A stretch of 64,000 bases of DNA. It comes from Gallionellaceae bacterium. Lineage in GTDB: Bacteria; Pseudomonadota; Gammaproteobacteria; Burkholderiales; Gallionellaceae. The position numbers and the translations under genes were made by a program. The DNA is taken from assembly GCA_027448945.1 (NCBI GenBank), contig DAIDMQ010000016.1, forward strand, positions 186,001-250,000, read 5' to 3'. The stretch's first letter is position 1. The number at the start of each line of letters is the position of its first letter. Shown one piece after another: positions 31,630 to 41,184 of the stretch. A model generated the notes under the pieces. That model saw only the letters and a list, made by a program, of their open reading frames with translations. It was not told where the DNA came from and searched no databases.

Positions 31630-34600
31630 TTATTGTTTTAAGAATTCTTCTCGCGCCGTATTCAGAAAATTTTCCCCCTTATAATCCAAGAATCTGGCCT
31701 TGAAGTCATCTGCCGGTATGGGTTTGCTGAATATAAATCCCTGCAATTCGTCGCATCCCAATAAACGCAACAGGCGGGATTGCTCTTCCGTTTCCACACC
31801 CTCAACCACGACATTCAGGTTCAGTGAGTGTGACAACTGGATGATGGAAGAAACCACCGCCAGATATTTCGGCCCCTCCATCATCTTGATCACAAACGAG
31901 CGGTCTATTTTGAGCGTATCAAGCGGCAACTGGACGAGATAATTCAGTGAGGAGAACCCGGTGCCAAAATCATCAATGGCGATCGTGATCCCCATTTCCC
32001 GAATTTGCTGTAGCAAGTTTATATTTCGTTCTATATCACTCATGACCATACTTTCAGTGATTTCCAGCTGCAAACATTCCGCAGCGTGTATATCAACGGA
32101 AATTATTTGCCCGATCTCCTCGACAAATTTTGCGCTTCTGAGTTGAGGCGAGGATACGTTAACTGCAACACGTATTCCCGAAAGCCCTGCTTTACGCCAC
32201 GACATACTATCGGAAATGGCCTTGTGCATTGCCCAGCGGCCGACTTCGTGAATAAGGCCAGATTCTTCAAGTATCGGTATGAACTGGGCTGGCGGCATTA
32301 AGCCGGACCGCGGATCATTCCACCGGATCAGTGCTTCAGCGGCAGTAACTTTGCCTGTGACCAGATTGACCTTGGGCTGGTAATGGAGCACAAATTCCTC
32401 ATGGTCGATAGCTTGACGCAGCCGATTTTCAAGAGACAACTTCAACGCAACCGATGCCGTCATTTCCCTGGTATGGAACAGGTACCGATCTCCGCTCCGC
32501 TTGGCCATCTTGAGTGCGGCTTCCGCATTTCTGAATAATGATGCAGCATCTTTTCCGTCATCGGGGAAGATTGCAATGCCGAGTTTTGCGCTAACTCTAA
32601 GTTCGTTGTTATTAATCACAAACACATTTTTTTGCAGTGCGTTCTGGGCGTCCTCAATTAGCTTGGTCAAGTCGCCGTTCTCCATGATTTCCGGCATCAC
32701 TGCTGCAAATTGGTCCGAACCTATACGCGCCAACAAACCGGGATCCTTTACATGGCCCGTTAGCCACTTTGCAAATTGGTTCAGTAGTGCGTCACCGGCA
32801 GAATTTCCCAGGCTGTCATTGACACTCTTAAACCTTTCCAAGTCGATCAGAAACAGGGCGAGTCGACTTCCGGATTTGGAATTTCGTATGAATTGTCCTA
32901 CACGCTCGATAAACAAAGTGCGATTTGCCAAACCGGTGAGTTCATCGTAATAGGCAAGGTAATTAATTTTTTCCTGCTTGTTGATGTGGTCGATTGCGAA
33001 TGCAATGTCATGCGTTAGTTCCGAGAGTAAATGCATCTCTTCCTCGTGAAAGAATCCTGCTTCCGTTGAATATAATGCAAAAACACCGGTCGCCTCGCCC
33101 ATGACTATAAGTGGCAATATCACCATCGAATTAATACCGGCCCCGGCATATTTGCTGCGAAAAACAACAGCTGCATCGTTATCCGAGTCGTTCAATATGA
33201 CAGCTTCTTTTTCCCTGATCGCTTTCGCAAACAGGGTGCCGGCTGCATGTTTGCGCGTGGACAAGATTTCCACGATGTCCGCCAGCAGGTCATGGTCCTT
33301 GCCCTGCGAGGCAACGGGATTGATATCGCCATTGTTTGGATCAACCATCGCGATCATAGCCATGCGGAAGCCACCGGACTGGGTGGCAATCTTGCATGCT
33401 TCGCTGAATAGCTCGTCTCTATCCTTTACCCGCACGATGAGCGAATTGATCTGGCTGAGAACCGCATACACGCGATTCAGTCTCATAATCTTGTTCTCGG
33501 CCAACTTGCGTTCGGTAATGTCCTGAATAGCGCCGCGTATCTTTACGACTTTCCCATTTTCAATGACAGGATGACTAATCGTACGCACCCATTTCCGGTT
33601 TCCGGATGCGGTGACTATTTGAAGCTCCAGATCGTAGGGCTTGCCCAATTCCCTTGCTTCACGCACCGCGACTTCCAATCTTTCACGATGCCCGCCGTGA
33701 AAAAAGCTCAGGCCGTAAGGGGCGCTGGTTGCGGAAGCAGGATCCACTTCATGAATGTGTGCAACTTCTTTCGTCCAAATGCCATCACCCGACTGCGGAT
33801 CGAATTCCCAGCCGCCGATATGCGCCATGGCGCTCATTTCCTCAAGTATCGCGTCTTGCTCATTGAGCTTTTGTTCGAACAGTTTGAGTTTGGAAATATC
33901 CACGCCGATGCCGAGCAGACACGGATTCCCCTTTGACTCGATCCGTCTGCTAATTAACAAATAAGGAGGTTTTCTGCCATCTTTGGTCAGTAAACAAGAC
34001 TCGGCTTCCGCCCCTCCGGTTTCGAAAGCCTCACCTATCCTCTGTTCTATTAACCGTTTTTCTTCGGGAGGAAAGAAGTCGAGAGGGTGCATACCCTCCA
34101 GCTCTGCATTGGTATAGCCGCTAACCGTCACCAGATTCTTGTTCCAACGTAACATCTGTAGTTGCCTGTTGAAAAGAAATACGACACCAGGCATGTTTTC
34201 TATCAGGGAATCCGAAAAAGACTTTTCGCTGAGCGCAACCATTTCCGAGTGCTTGTGCGCATCTTGCAGCACGATGTTTTCAATCGCAAAAGTGAGATCG
34301 AATGCGACCTCTTTCAAAAGCAGGACTTCCTCTTCATGAAAGAAGTCCTGCTCGCCGGCATATACGTTCAGCGTACCGCCGACGTTTCCGTTCTCCCAGA
34401 TCGGAAACGAAGCGCATGATCGAAAACCGGATGGATTAATTTCGGCAGTGCCAGTCTGTGCAACGGAATCCTCTTGCAAGTTGTTACTGACATACGGCTG
34501 GGTGCTACGAAATGCGATCCCGCTCGGGTTGCGTCCTTCTGGCCTGTCATCAGCGTAGACGCTGACTGGGCGGAGGCTGCCGGATTCATCGCCGTGTATT

Positions 34601-35313
34601 GCGACCGGAACCTGTTGTTGCGTTGCGGGATCCAACCAGCCTATCCATGCCATTTTTAGCCCGCCATACTTGATCAGCAAATGACATGCTTCCTTGAAAA
34701 TCAAGTCTTGTTTACTTGTTTGGGCAATCATCTGGTTGACTTGTGCCAGCGCGGCATACAACCGCGTTATCCTTGCCAACTCGCGTTCGCGGGCTTTCAG
34801 CAGCGTGATGTCGCGGGCGATCTTCGATGCGCCGATGATCTTCCCTGTGGCATCCTTGAGCGGTGATAGCGTTACCGAAACGTCGATCAAACGCCGGTCT
34901 TTGGTCAGCCGCACCGTCTCGAAGTGGTCCACCTTTTCGCCGCGCCCGATCTTCTTCAGGATTTGCTCTTCTTCATTCTTCCGGCTTGCAGGTATTAACC
35001 GCGTGATGGATGTGCCCAACATTTCCTCCGCTTTATAGCCAAAGATCTTTTCCGCACCGGCATTCCAACTGTTAATGATGCCATTAAGATCTTTGCCGAT
35101 GATAGCGTCGTCCGATGACTCCACGATTGCCGCCAATCGGTTTGATTCCGGCTCACTTTCATGGAAAGTTGGCGAGGATTGTGCAGTGAGATTCAGATGC
35201 AAAGCTTCGGCAATGCCACGGAGGAAGTTTGGCGATTTTTTATCAACGTGATGGGCTTTCATGCCATTGGCCCTCCTGGTTGGGAGCTGCACTTCATCAA
35301 CTTTTACATCCAC
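31630..35313 (-). CDS. PAS/GAF-GGDEF(degenerate)-EAL protein, predicted c-di-GMP phosphodiesterase
   Basis: 1227 residues, no membrane helices seen, so probably cytoplasmic. Domain order: PAS (about 60-175), GAF (about 185-350), PAS (about 365-480), PAS (about 490-605), GAF (about 615-780), GGDEF (about 785-945), EAL (about 965-1210). The cyclase signature is replaced by RIGSDQF (near 864) and the upstream I-site is KDPG in place of RxxD, so cyclase activity and product inhibition are predicted lost. The EAL domain is complete (AEALIRWNDP, LEITESMV, DDFGTGFSSL, VEGVET). The degenerate GGDEF may bind GTP as a regulator, as in some known phosphodiesterases. Composition looks more AT-rich than neighbours. 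Confidence 0.92.
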   Translation of the reverse strand: MDVKVDEVQLPTRRANGMKAHHVDKKSPNFLRGIAEALHLNLTAQSSPTFHESEPESNRLAAIVESSDDAIIGKDLNGIINSWNAGAEKIFGYKAEEMLGTSITRLIPASRKNEEEQILKKIGRGEKVDHFETVRLTKDRRLIDVSVTLSPLKDATGKIIGASKIARDITLLKARERELARITRLYAALAQVNQMIAQTSKQDLIFKEACHLLIKYGGLKMAWIGWLDPATQQQVPVAIHGDESGSLRPVSVYADDRPEGRNPSGIAFRSTQPYVSNNLQEDSVAQTGTAEINPSGFRSCASFPIWENGNVGGTLNVYAGEQDFFHEEEVLLLKEVAFDLTFAIENIVLQDAHKHSEMVALSEKSFSDSLIENMPGVVFLFNRQLQMLRWNKNLVTVSGYTNAELEGMHPLDFFPPEEKRLIEQRIGEAFETGGAEAESCLLTKDGRKPPYLLISRRIESKGNPCLLGIGVDISKLKLFEQKLNEQDAILEEMSAMAHIGGWEFDPQSGDGIWTKEVAHIHEVDPASATSAPYGLSFFHGGHRERLEVAVREARELGKPYDLELQIVTASGNRKWVRTISHPVIENGKVVKIRGAIQDITERKLAENKIMRLNRVYAVLSQINSLIVRVKDRDELFSEACKIATQSGGFRMAMIAMVDPNNGDINPVASQGKDHDLLADIVEILSTRKHAAGTLFAKAIREKEAVILNDSDNDAAVVFRSKYAGAGINSMVILPLIVMGEATGVFALYSTEAGFFHEEEMHLLSELTHDIAFAIDHINKQEKINYLAYYDELTGLANRTLFIERVGQFIRNSKSGSRLALFLIDLERFKSVNDSLGNSAGDALLNQFAKWLTGHVKDPGLLARIGSDQFAAVMPEIMENGDLTKLIEDAQNALQKNVFVINNNELRVSAKLGIAIFPDDGKDAASLFRNAEAALKMAKRSGDRYLFHTREMTASVALKLSLENRLRQAIDHEEFVLHYQPKVNLVTGKVTAAEALIRWNDPRSGLMPPAQFIPILEESGLIHEVGRWAMHKAISDSMSWRKAGLSGIRVAVNVSSPQLRSAKFVEEIGQIISVDIHAAECLQLEITESMVMSDIERNINLLQQIREMGITIAIDDFGTGFSSLNYLVQLPLDTLKIDRSFVIKMMEGPKYLAVVSSIIQLSHSLNLNVVVEGVETEEQSRLLRLLGCDELQGFIFSKPIPADDFKARFLDYKGENFLNTAREEFLKQ

Positions 35314-35582
35314 ACCATAACAGCCTGTGAGGAAGCTCCGCTGCCTGACTTGGGGTGATTACTTTCGATCTGATACAGTCAAAATAAAGCGAATTTTTCA
35401 CTTCACCTCTCTGGCAAGAGAAGATGCTATTTCTTGACCCTGCCCCCATGAATAACACTGATTTTAGTATGCTCTTTCCATACTATTTTAGTCAACAATA
35501 AATTGGGCGGTTGTAGAAGCAAAGCAGTAATGTCACCTTTTGGTTTTTACAGGGTGGCTGTGTATGAGGGAGTAGCCGTTGA

Positions 35583-36458
35583 TCAGGCTGTGACTATGGT
35601 GATTGCGCGGTTGGTATACAAGTCGTTGCGCTTATCCAATAAGGGGATGGTCGTGCCCTTGATGCGATTCTCGTCTAGCAGCGCCAGATCCACATCCGCC
35701 ACCACAATCTGTTCCTCGTTGATCACGCCTTCAGCGGCGATACCGTCGCGAGAGAAGTGAAAATCCGAAGGGGTGATGATGGACGCTTGCCCGTAGTGCA
35801 GACGCAGACCCGCCACCGGCAGCGTGCCCACGGTGCCGGTCATCGCGACATAGACCTGGTTTTCGATGGCGCGGGCATGGCAGCAATAGCGCACACGCAA
35901 GAAACCTTGCCTGTCGTCTGTGCAGGAGGGCACGAAGATAATCTCCGCACCTTCTTGAGCAACGCTCTTGGCCAATTCGGGAAACTCGATGTCATAGCAG
36001 ATCAGGATGGCGATTTTGGCGAACGGTGTGTGGAACACCTTGAGCTCGTCACCGTGGTCGGTGTCCCATTTTTCCTTCTCCCAGCGGGTGCGATGAAGTT
36101 TGTCCTGGGTGTGCACCTCGCCACTGGGTGTAAATAGATAGGCCGTGTTTAGCAAGCGCCCCTTGCGCATCGTGGGATGACTGCCACCGATCAGATGATA
36201 GTTGTGCTTCATGGCGTGACTGCGCAGCAGTTCGATATATCGCGCCGTGTACTTATCCAGCCCGCGTGCTGAGGTGCGGATGTCATTGTTGTTGTCCATG
36301 AAAGCCAGCAACTGCGCGGTGAAGATCTCGGGGAGCAATACAAATTGCGGTTGGTAATCGACGGCGGCATCGAGCACGAAATTGACCTGCTCTTTGAAGC
36401 CCTGCCAATCTGCGACATGGCGGAGTTTGTATTGCACGGCAGCGATGCGGACTCTCAT
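35583..36458 (-). CDS. Carbon-nitrogen hydrolase (nitrilase superfamily)
   Basis: 291 residues, cytosolic. The Glu-Lys-Cys triad is visible: Glu44 in LLPEIF, Lys120 in TQDKLH, and Cys154 in LICYDIEFPE. The substrate is a C-N bond of an amide or nitrile, not predictable here. ATG 36458 has AAGGAG six bases upstream and overlaps the stop of the GNAT gene by four bases. In other bacteria (B. subtilis YhcX-type) a GNAT and a nitrilase domain are fused in one protein in the same order, which strongly suggests these two gene products act together. Confidence 0.9.
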   Translation of the reverse strand: MRVRIAAVQYKLRHVADWQGFKEQVNFVLDAAVDYQPQFVLLPEIFTAQLLAFMDNNNDIRTSARGLDKYTARYIELLRSHAMKHNYHLIGGSHPTMRKGRLLNTAYLFTPSGEVHTQDKLHRTRWEKEKWDTDHGDELKVFHTPFAKIAILICYDIEFPELAKSVAQEGAEIIFVPSCTDDRQGFLRVRYCCHARAIENQVYVAMTGTVGTLPVAGLRLHYGQASIITPSDFHFSRDGIAAEGVINEEQIVVADVDLALLDENRIKGTTIPLLDKRNDLYTNRAITIVTA

Positions 36459-37120
36459 GGTCTCTCCTTAAACAGCTCCGGTGGTGCAGGTTGGGTGGGC
36501 AAGCTGGGGTCGTAATCCTTGTTGAGCCAGACAATCAGCGTAGCATTGCCTATCGACTCGACATCGGTGGATAGGTAGCCATGCAAGATGCCGCAATAAT
36601 TGAAGCCTTCGCCCAATTGGAAGCGCAATACCTCATCATGCAAATCGCCCCAGATTACTCGCTTGGCATATTCTTCGGGTGACATGCGGGTGGCGTGTTT
36701 GTGATATCCGGGCAGGCGTCCGCCGGCAATGATGCGTTTGAGATTCATCGCGCAACACAACTTCTTACGCGCCTCGTACAGCGCGTGTCCTATACCCTGG
36801 CCGCGATAATTCATATCGACACACACTTCCGCGCCGTACAAGGTTCGGCCATTTTGGTCATGCGTATCGAATTCGCAGCTACCAGTGACACTGTCCCAAG
36901 TGTGATGCAGACTGTAATCGTCCCACAGTACCAGCAGCGAGATTGCCATGCCGACGAACTTACCGTCCACCTCGGCGACGAATTGTCCATCGGGGAAGCG
37001 GCCCAACAGACTGTCGAACTGATCGGGTGTAAAGGGCGGGATGGAGCGATAAACACGGTCCTGCAGTGCGATGGCGGCAGCCACATCAGAGCGCAACATA
37101 TGGCGGATGCGCACGCTCAT
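36455..37120 (-). CDS. GNAT family N-acetyltransferase
   Basis: 221 residues. The acetyl-CoA-binding motif A is CVDMNYRGQGIGHALYEARK (RGQGIG loop), preceded by strands LVLWDD and followed by a helix with KLCCAMNLKRIIAGGR. Long for a single GNAT domain because of the C-terminal FQLGEGFNYCGILHGYL extension also seen in the fused GNAT-nitrilase proteins. Good GGAG before ATG 37120. First gene of the two-gene operon with the nitrilase. Confidence 0.87.
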   Translation of the reverse strand: MSVRIRHMLRSDVAAAIALQDRVYRSIPPFTPDQFDSLLGRFPDGQFVAEVDGKFVGMAISLLVLWDDYSLHHTWDSVTGSCEFDTHDQNGRTLYGAEVCVDMNYRGQGIGHALYEARKKLCCAMNLKRIIAGGRLPGYHKHATRMSPEEYAKRVIWGDLHDEVLRFQLGEGFNYCGILHGYLSTDVESIGNATLIVWLNKDYDPSLPTQPAPPELFKERP

Positions 37121-37296
37121 GGCTGAACTCCGTTGCTTGGTTTTATGTATAAGGGGAGACGGGCCGCAGAATGAGTTGGCGCGGCGGGGGTGGGTAGCAC
37201 GGATGTCGCAATAATGATCACGATATGCACTTCCTCAACTGGAGGTTTGATCATAGCACAGCGGATTTTGGTCTGAGCTGTGAGCTTATAGTCGCG

Positions 37297-37983
37297 TCAG
37301 GCTTGCGTGCCGCGTGGCAGGCAATCGGCGAACACGAAACCGTCGCGTGTCACGACTTCCCCCATTTGGATGGACAACGGGTAGCCGAACATCGGACCGT
37401 CGAACACGAAGCTATGGAACTCGCCATTCTCACCGCAGGGGTCTATGGTTTGCGGCATTTCGTCCAACAGTGCGAGGCTCAATTCGCGTCCGGCGAATCC
37501 GGCCGGCAATACACGCGGATCGACGCAGGTGAGCATGGCGCGCAAACCGCCGTCCAACATCTCGGTGAGGAGTGCGCGTGTGGGCTTGCCCCATAGCGGG
37601 AACACGGCGCTGATGCCTGTGCCCCGCAGGCGTTCTTCGCGGTAGTCGCGGATGTCTTGCAAATACAGGTCGCCGAACGCCATGCACTCGACTTGGTGTT
37701 GCTGTGCTTTCGCAACGAAGTCAGCCATCACGGCGGCGTACTGTTCGTTGGAGCAGGGGTGGGGGATCTCTATCAGATACAGCGGCAAACCTGTCGCGTC
37801 GGCTTGTTGGCGCAACAGCTCAACACGCACCGCATGCATGGCAACGCGGTCGAACGCGGTGTTGATGGTGGTGTACAAGCCAGTCACAGCGTATTCATCG
37901 GACTGGCGCAACACATTCAGTGCCCAGGCGCTGTCTTTGCCGCTGCTCCAACTGAGCCAAGTGTTCTTTTTCATACGTGTCAT
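37297..37983 (-). CDS. Dph6/COG2102-type ATP pyrophosphatase
   Basis: 228 residues of the N-type ATP-PPase (adenine nucleotide alpha-hydrolase) family. The PP-loop WSSGKDSAWAL is at 12-22; GENGEFHSFVFDGPMF near 185-200 is the diagnostic C-terminal motif of diphthine-ammonia ligase homologues. In archaea and eukaryotes this enzyme makes diphthamide on EF-2, a target that bacteria lack, so the bacterial substrate is unknown. An alternative start at 37974 is possible. Alone on the minus strand. Confidence 0.85.
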   Translation of the reverse strand: MTRMKKNTWLSWSSGKDSAWALNVLRQSDEYAVTGLYTTINTAFDRVAMHAVRVELLRQQADATGLPLYLIEIPHPCSNEQYAAVMADFVAKAQQHQVECMAFGDLYLQDIRDYREERLRGTGISAVFPLWGKPTRALLTEMLDGGLRAMLTCVDPRVLPAGFAGRELSLALLDEMPQTIDPCGENGEFHSFVFDGPMFGYPLSIQMGEVVTRDGFVFADCLPRGTQA

Positions 37984-38100
37984 CGTTAGTGTAAGGCGGG
38001 CGGATTATGCCGTTGGCGGCAGCGATGCGTAATGGTTTTGTTGGCCGCCCTTAGTCATGGGACAATGGCGCAATAAATAAATCCTACTTGGGAACCGACT

Positions 38101-38898
38101 ATGGACAACCTTCTTGAAGTTAAAGACCTGCATTTCGCCTATGGCGAGCATCAAGTGCTCAACGGCATCAACCTCAACATCCCGCGCGGCAAGATCGTCG
38201 GCATCATGGGTGTCAGTGGTAGCGGCAAGTCCACACTGCTGCGCCACTTCGGCGGCCAGTTGCGTCCGCAGCGGGGCAGCGTGAGCTTTATGGGCAAAGT
38301 GGTGCACGAACTGAGCAATGACGAGTTGTACGAAATGCGCTTGAAGCTGGGCATGATGTTCCAGGTCAGCGGCTTGTTCACAGACATATCGGTGTTTGAC
38401 AACATGGCTTTCCCTTTACGCGAGCACACCAAACTGTCCGAAGAATTCATACGCGATCTGGTGCTGATGAAGCTCAATGCGGTGGGGTTGCGCAATGCGC
38501 GCGACCTGATGCCCAGCGAGTTGTCCGGCGGTATGGAGCGGCGCGTGGCACTGGCACGCGCCACGGTCACCGACCCTGAACTCATCATATATGACGAGCC
38601 GTTTGCCGGCCTGGATCCGATCTCGCTCAACACCATCGCCAACCTGATACGCAAGCTCAACGACGCGCTGGGCGTGAGTTCCGTAGTGGTGACTTACGAC
38701 CTGTCCGAATCATTAAAAATCGTTGATTACGTCTACTTCATACACGATGGAAAAGTGGTCGCCGAGGGTAATGTGGACGAGGTGAACAATTCGCAAGACC
38801 CGTTCGTGCGCCAATTTTTGGATGCCAAACCGGACGGCCCCATTGCCTTCCAGGCGCCGGCGCGTCCTTACCGGGAAGACCTGCGCCTGCAGGCTTAA
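38101..38898 (+). CDS. mlaF: MlaF-like ABC transporter ATPase with atypical H-loop
   Basis: 265-residue ABC ATPase most like MlaF, the nucleotide-binding subunit of the phospholipid transporter MlaFEDB. Walker A GVSGSGKST (37-45), Q-loop MMFQVSG, the signature LSGGMERR (141-148) and Walker B LIIYDEPFAGLD (161-172) are intact. The H-loop position reads VVVTYDLSES, with Tyr199 where MlaF proteins have the switch histidine. mlaE, mlaD and mlaC are not adjacent: a glycosyltransferase follows after 265 bases. It may work with Mla subunits encoded elsewhere, or be an impaired paralogue. Confidence 0.8.
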   Translation: MDNLLEVKDLHFAYGEHQVLNGINLNIPRGKIVGIMGVSGSGKSTLLRHFGGQLRPQRGSVSFMGKVVHELSNDELYEMRLKLGMMFQVSGLFTDISVFDNMAFPLREHTKLSEEFIRDLVLMKLNAVGLRNARDLMPSELSGGMERRVALARATVTDPELIIYDEPFAGLDPISLNTIANLIRKLNDALGVSSVVVTYDLSESLKIVDYVYFIHDGKVVAEGNVDEVNNSQDPFVRQFLDAKPDGPIAFQAPARPYREDLRLQA

Positions 38899-39163
38899 AT
38901 TAAGCATCGGAAACCGGGTGCTTTAACGGGGCAGTTTCAAACTTCAAGTGCAAAAAACGCAGCAAGAGTCAAAAGCGTCCGGTGTGAACAACTGTGCCGG
39001 ACACCTGAAACTTGGTGACTTGCTTTTCGCTGCCCCATGCCTCACCGCCGCAATACATCCCGTAGGAAAACCGTAACAATTTGCTGCTACGGTGCGGGTA
39101 TCTCGGCTGCATCATGGGCGTTCGGCTGGGAGCTCTGACCGATTACGCCCGGGGGTGGCAAGC

Positions 39164-40363
39164 ATGAAGATTCTCTTTATCTCGGACGTATATTTTCCGC
39201 GCGTCAACGGTGTCTCTACTTCTATCGAGACCTTCCGCCGCGAACTGCGCGCACTCGGCCATACCGTGCATCTGATCGCGCCTGAATACGGCACGCCCAG
39301 TGCCGATGAGAGCGGAATCACCCGCATCGCTGCCCGTCAGATTCCCATGGATCCTGAAGATCGCTTGATGCGCTACAGCTTGGTCATCGCGCAATTGGAA
39401 AGACTGCGCGGCGAAGGCTACGACCTCATCCACATCCAGACGCCCTTTGTGGCGCACTATCTGGGCACGCGTTTGTCACGCGAACTGGGCATTCCTTGCG
39501 TCGAGACTTATCACACTTTCTTCGAGGAATACTTTCATCATTACGTGCCTTTCTTGCCGAAGATGCTGACCGGCGCGCTGGCGCGTCGCTTCTCGCGTTC
39601 ACAGGGCAACAGCCTGGATGGCATGGTCATCCCGTCCTCGCAGATGCTGGCGGTGTTGCGTGCTTACGGCGTGCAAGCAGATGCCGAAGTTATCCCGACC
39701 GGCTTGGAGCCGGCGAGTTTTGTGCGCGGTGACCGCGATGATTTCCGCAGCCGCCATGACATTCCATCGCGGCGTCCGCTGATGTTGTTCTTGGGCCGCG
39801 TGGCTCATGAGAAGAACATTGGTTTCCTGCTCGAAGTCGCCGGGCGCGTGCGCAAGGACATCCCCGATGTGTTGCTGATGATCGCCGGCGAAGGCCCGGC
39901 ACTCGAAGGTTTGAAGCAGCGTGTTGCCAGGATGGGTATGCAGAACAATGTGCGCTTTATGGGTTATCTGAATCGAGACACCGAACTGAACGACTGCTAC
40001 CGCGCCGCAGATGTGTTCGTGTTCTCCTCGCGCACCGAGACGCAAGGCTTGGTGTTGCTGGAAGCGATGGCGCAGGCAGTGCCTGTCGTTTCCATCGCCG
40101 AGATGGGAACCCGCGATGTGTTGAAGGAAGGCGCAGGCGTATGGATTGCCAGGGAGGAGCATGAAGAGTTTGCAGGCAAAGTGGTTGCGCTACTGAGGGA
40201 TGAAGAGACGCGCATCAGTTTGGGTGCGGCCGGACGCGAATATGCACTCGGCTGGTCGGCGAATACGCAAGCGCATCGCGTGATGGATTTCTATCGCAGT
40301 GTGATCGCCAAACAATCGGCAACCTCAAGCGTGGTGCTGACGCCTGCCATCAGCGCGGAATAG
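39164..40363 (+). CDS. GT4 family glycosyltransferase
   Basis: 399 residues, GT-B fold, probably a peripheral membrane sugar transferase for glycolipids or surface glycans. The N-terminal MKILFISDVYFPRVNGVSTS and the early YHTFFEEYFHHYVP are characteristic of the MgtA/PimB-like mannosyl- or glucosyltransferases. The nucleotide-sugar site is FLGRVAHEKNI, IAGEGP, and the E-x7-E element SSRTETQGLVLLEAMAQ. ATG 39164 begins the family N-terminus; the upstream extension to 39092 looks non-coding. Acceptor unknown. A strong terminator follows. Confidence 0.88.
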   Translation: MKILFISDVYFPRVNGVSTSIETFRRELRALGHTVHLIAPEYGTPSADESGITRIAARQIPMDPEDRLMRYSLVIAQLERLRGEGYDLIHIQTPFVAHYLGTRLSRELGIPCVETYHTFFEEYFHHYVPFLPKMLTGALARRFSRSQGNSLDGMVIPSSQMLAVLRAYGVQADAEVIPTGLEPASFVRGDRDDFRSRHDIPSRRPLMLFLGRVAHEKNIGFLLEVAGRVRKDIPDVLLMIAGEGPALEGLKQRVARMGMQNNVRFMGYLNRDTELNDCYRAADVFVFSSRTETQGLVLLEAMAQAVPVVSIAEMGTRDVLKEGAGVWIAREEHEEFAGKVVALLRDEETRISLGAAGREYALGWSANTQAHRVMDFYRSVIAKQSATSSVVLTPAISAE

Positions 40364-40402
40364 TCCCGCCGGTACGCGCCATCTTCATTGAAAAATTAAA
40401 AT

Positions 40403-40443
40403 GGCCTGCAGTCTTTGTGTTTTAAGGCTTGCGGGCCTTTTTT
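40403..40443 (+). terminator. Rho-independent terminator
   Basis: Stem GGCCTGCA (40403-40410) with TGCGGGCC (40430-40437), one G-T pair, followed by six T (40438-40443). About 40 bases after the glycosyltransferase stop. Confidence 0.85.
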
Positions 40444-40559
40444 ACGGAACATGAATATGCGCGCGTACATGTAGAGAGTCTATTTTCGCAGCTACATATT
40501 TGTTATTTCCCCAACATTCGTCATCGCGCTGACACACTCAGTCGCTATAACGTTAGTCT

Positions 40560-41180
40560 ATGAGAATACTTCTGTCCTGCTGCGCCTTATTGCTGATCAG
40601 CCTGCCGGTCTGGGCTGAAACAAGCCCTCACAATATGCATGTCGATGTGCAAAGAGAGGGGCGTCTTTATCACTTCAATGCCAGCTTTGACACGCCGCTG
40701 GATGGGTGTGCAGCGTATAAATTCCTTACCGATTATGAAGCCGCCAAACAGATGCCGGGTGTGATTGAGTCTGTCGCGTCACGCATTGCGCCCGACAAAG
40801 TTCGTGTACAGCGTGTTGCCGATGAGCGTGTGTTGTTCTTTCATGTGCGTATGCATTCCGTGTTGGAGTACACCGAGCATCCCGGGCAAGGTGTCAGCTT
40901 CACCCAACTATCGGGTGATTCGAAAAGCTTTGACGGGGTGTGGGATATCGCGGCCCAAACGGGCGGCAGTCAATTCAAGTTTAGCGGTGTTTGGGAGCCC
41001 GATACGGTGTTGCCGCTGTGGGTGATAGATCACTTTGCCAGGAATAAGTTGGCACAAAAATTCGAGTTCATGGCGCAGTTTGCAGACAAGCGCAACGTCG
41101 AACTGGGTGCGCTATGCCATCCCCGGGTTGCGGTGCAGAATGTGGAGCCCGCGCAAGGCGGTTTGCTCACGATCCAGTGA
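40560..41180 (+). CDS. Exported SRPBCC/START-like protein
   Basis: 206 residues. Signal peptide MRILLSCCALLLISLPVWA then ETSP, so probably periplasmic. The mature domain has the START/polyketide-cyclase pattern: FNASFDTPLDGCAAYKFLTDY, the MPGVIESV loop, the FTQLSGDSKSFDGVWDI strands and a long C-terminal helix FARNKLAQKFEFMAQFAD. Such domains bind a hydrophobic ligand; the ligand is unknown. Lone gene. Confidence 0.75.
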   Translation: MRILLSCCALLLISLPVWAETSPHNMHVDVQREGRLYHFNASFDTPLDGCAAYKFLTDYEAAKQMPGVIESVASRIAPDKVRVQRVADERVLFFHVRMHSVLEYTEHPGQGVSFTQLSGDSKSFDGVWDIAAQTGGSQFKFSGVWEPDTVLPLWVIDHFARNKLAQKFEFMAQFADKRNVELGALCHPRVAVQNVEPAQGGLLTIQ

Positions 41181-41184
41181 CTGA

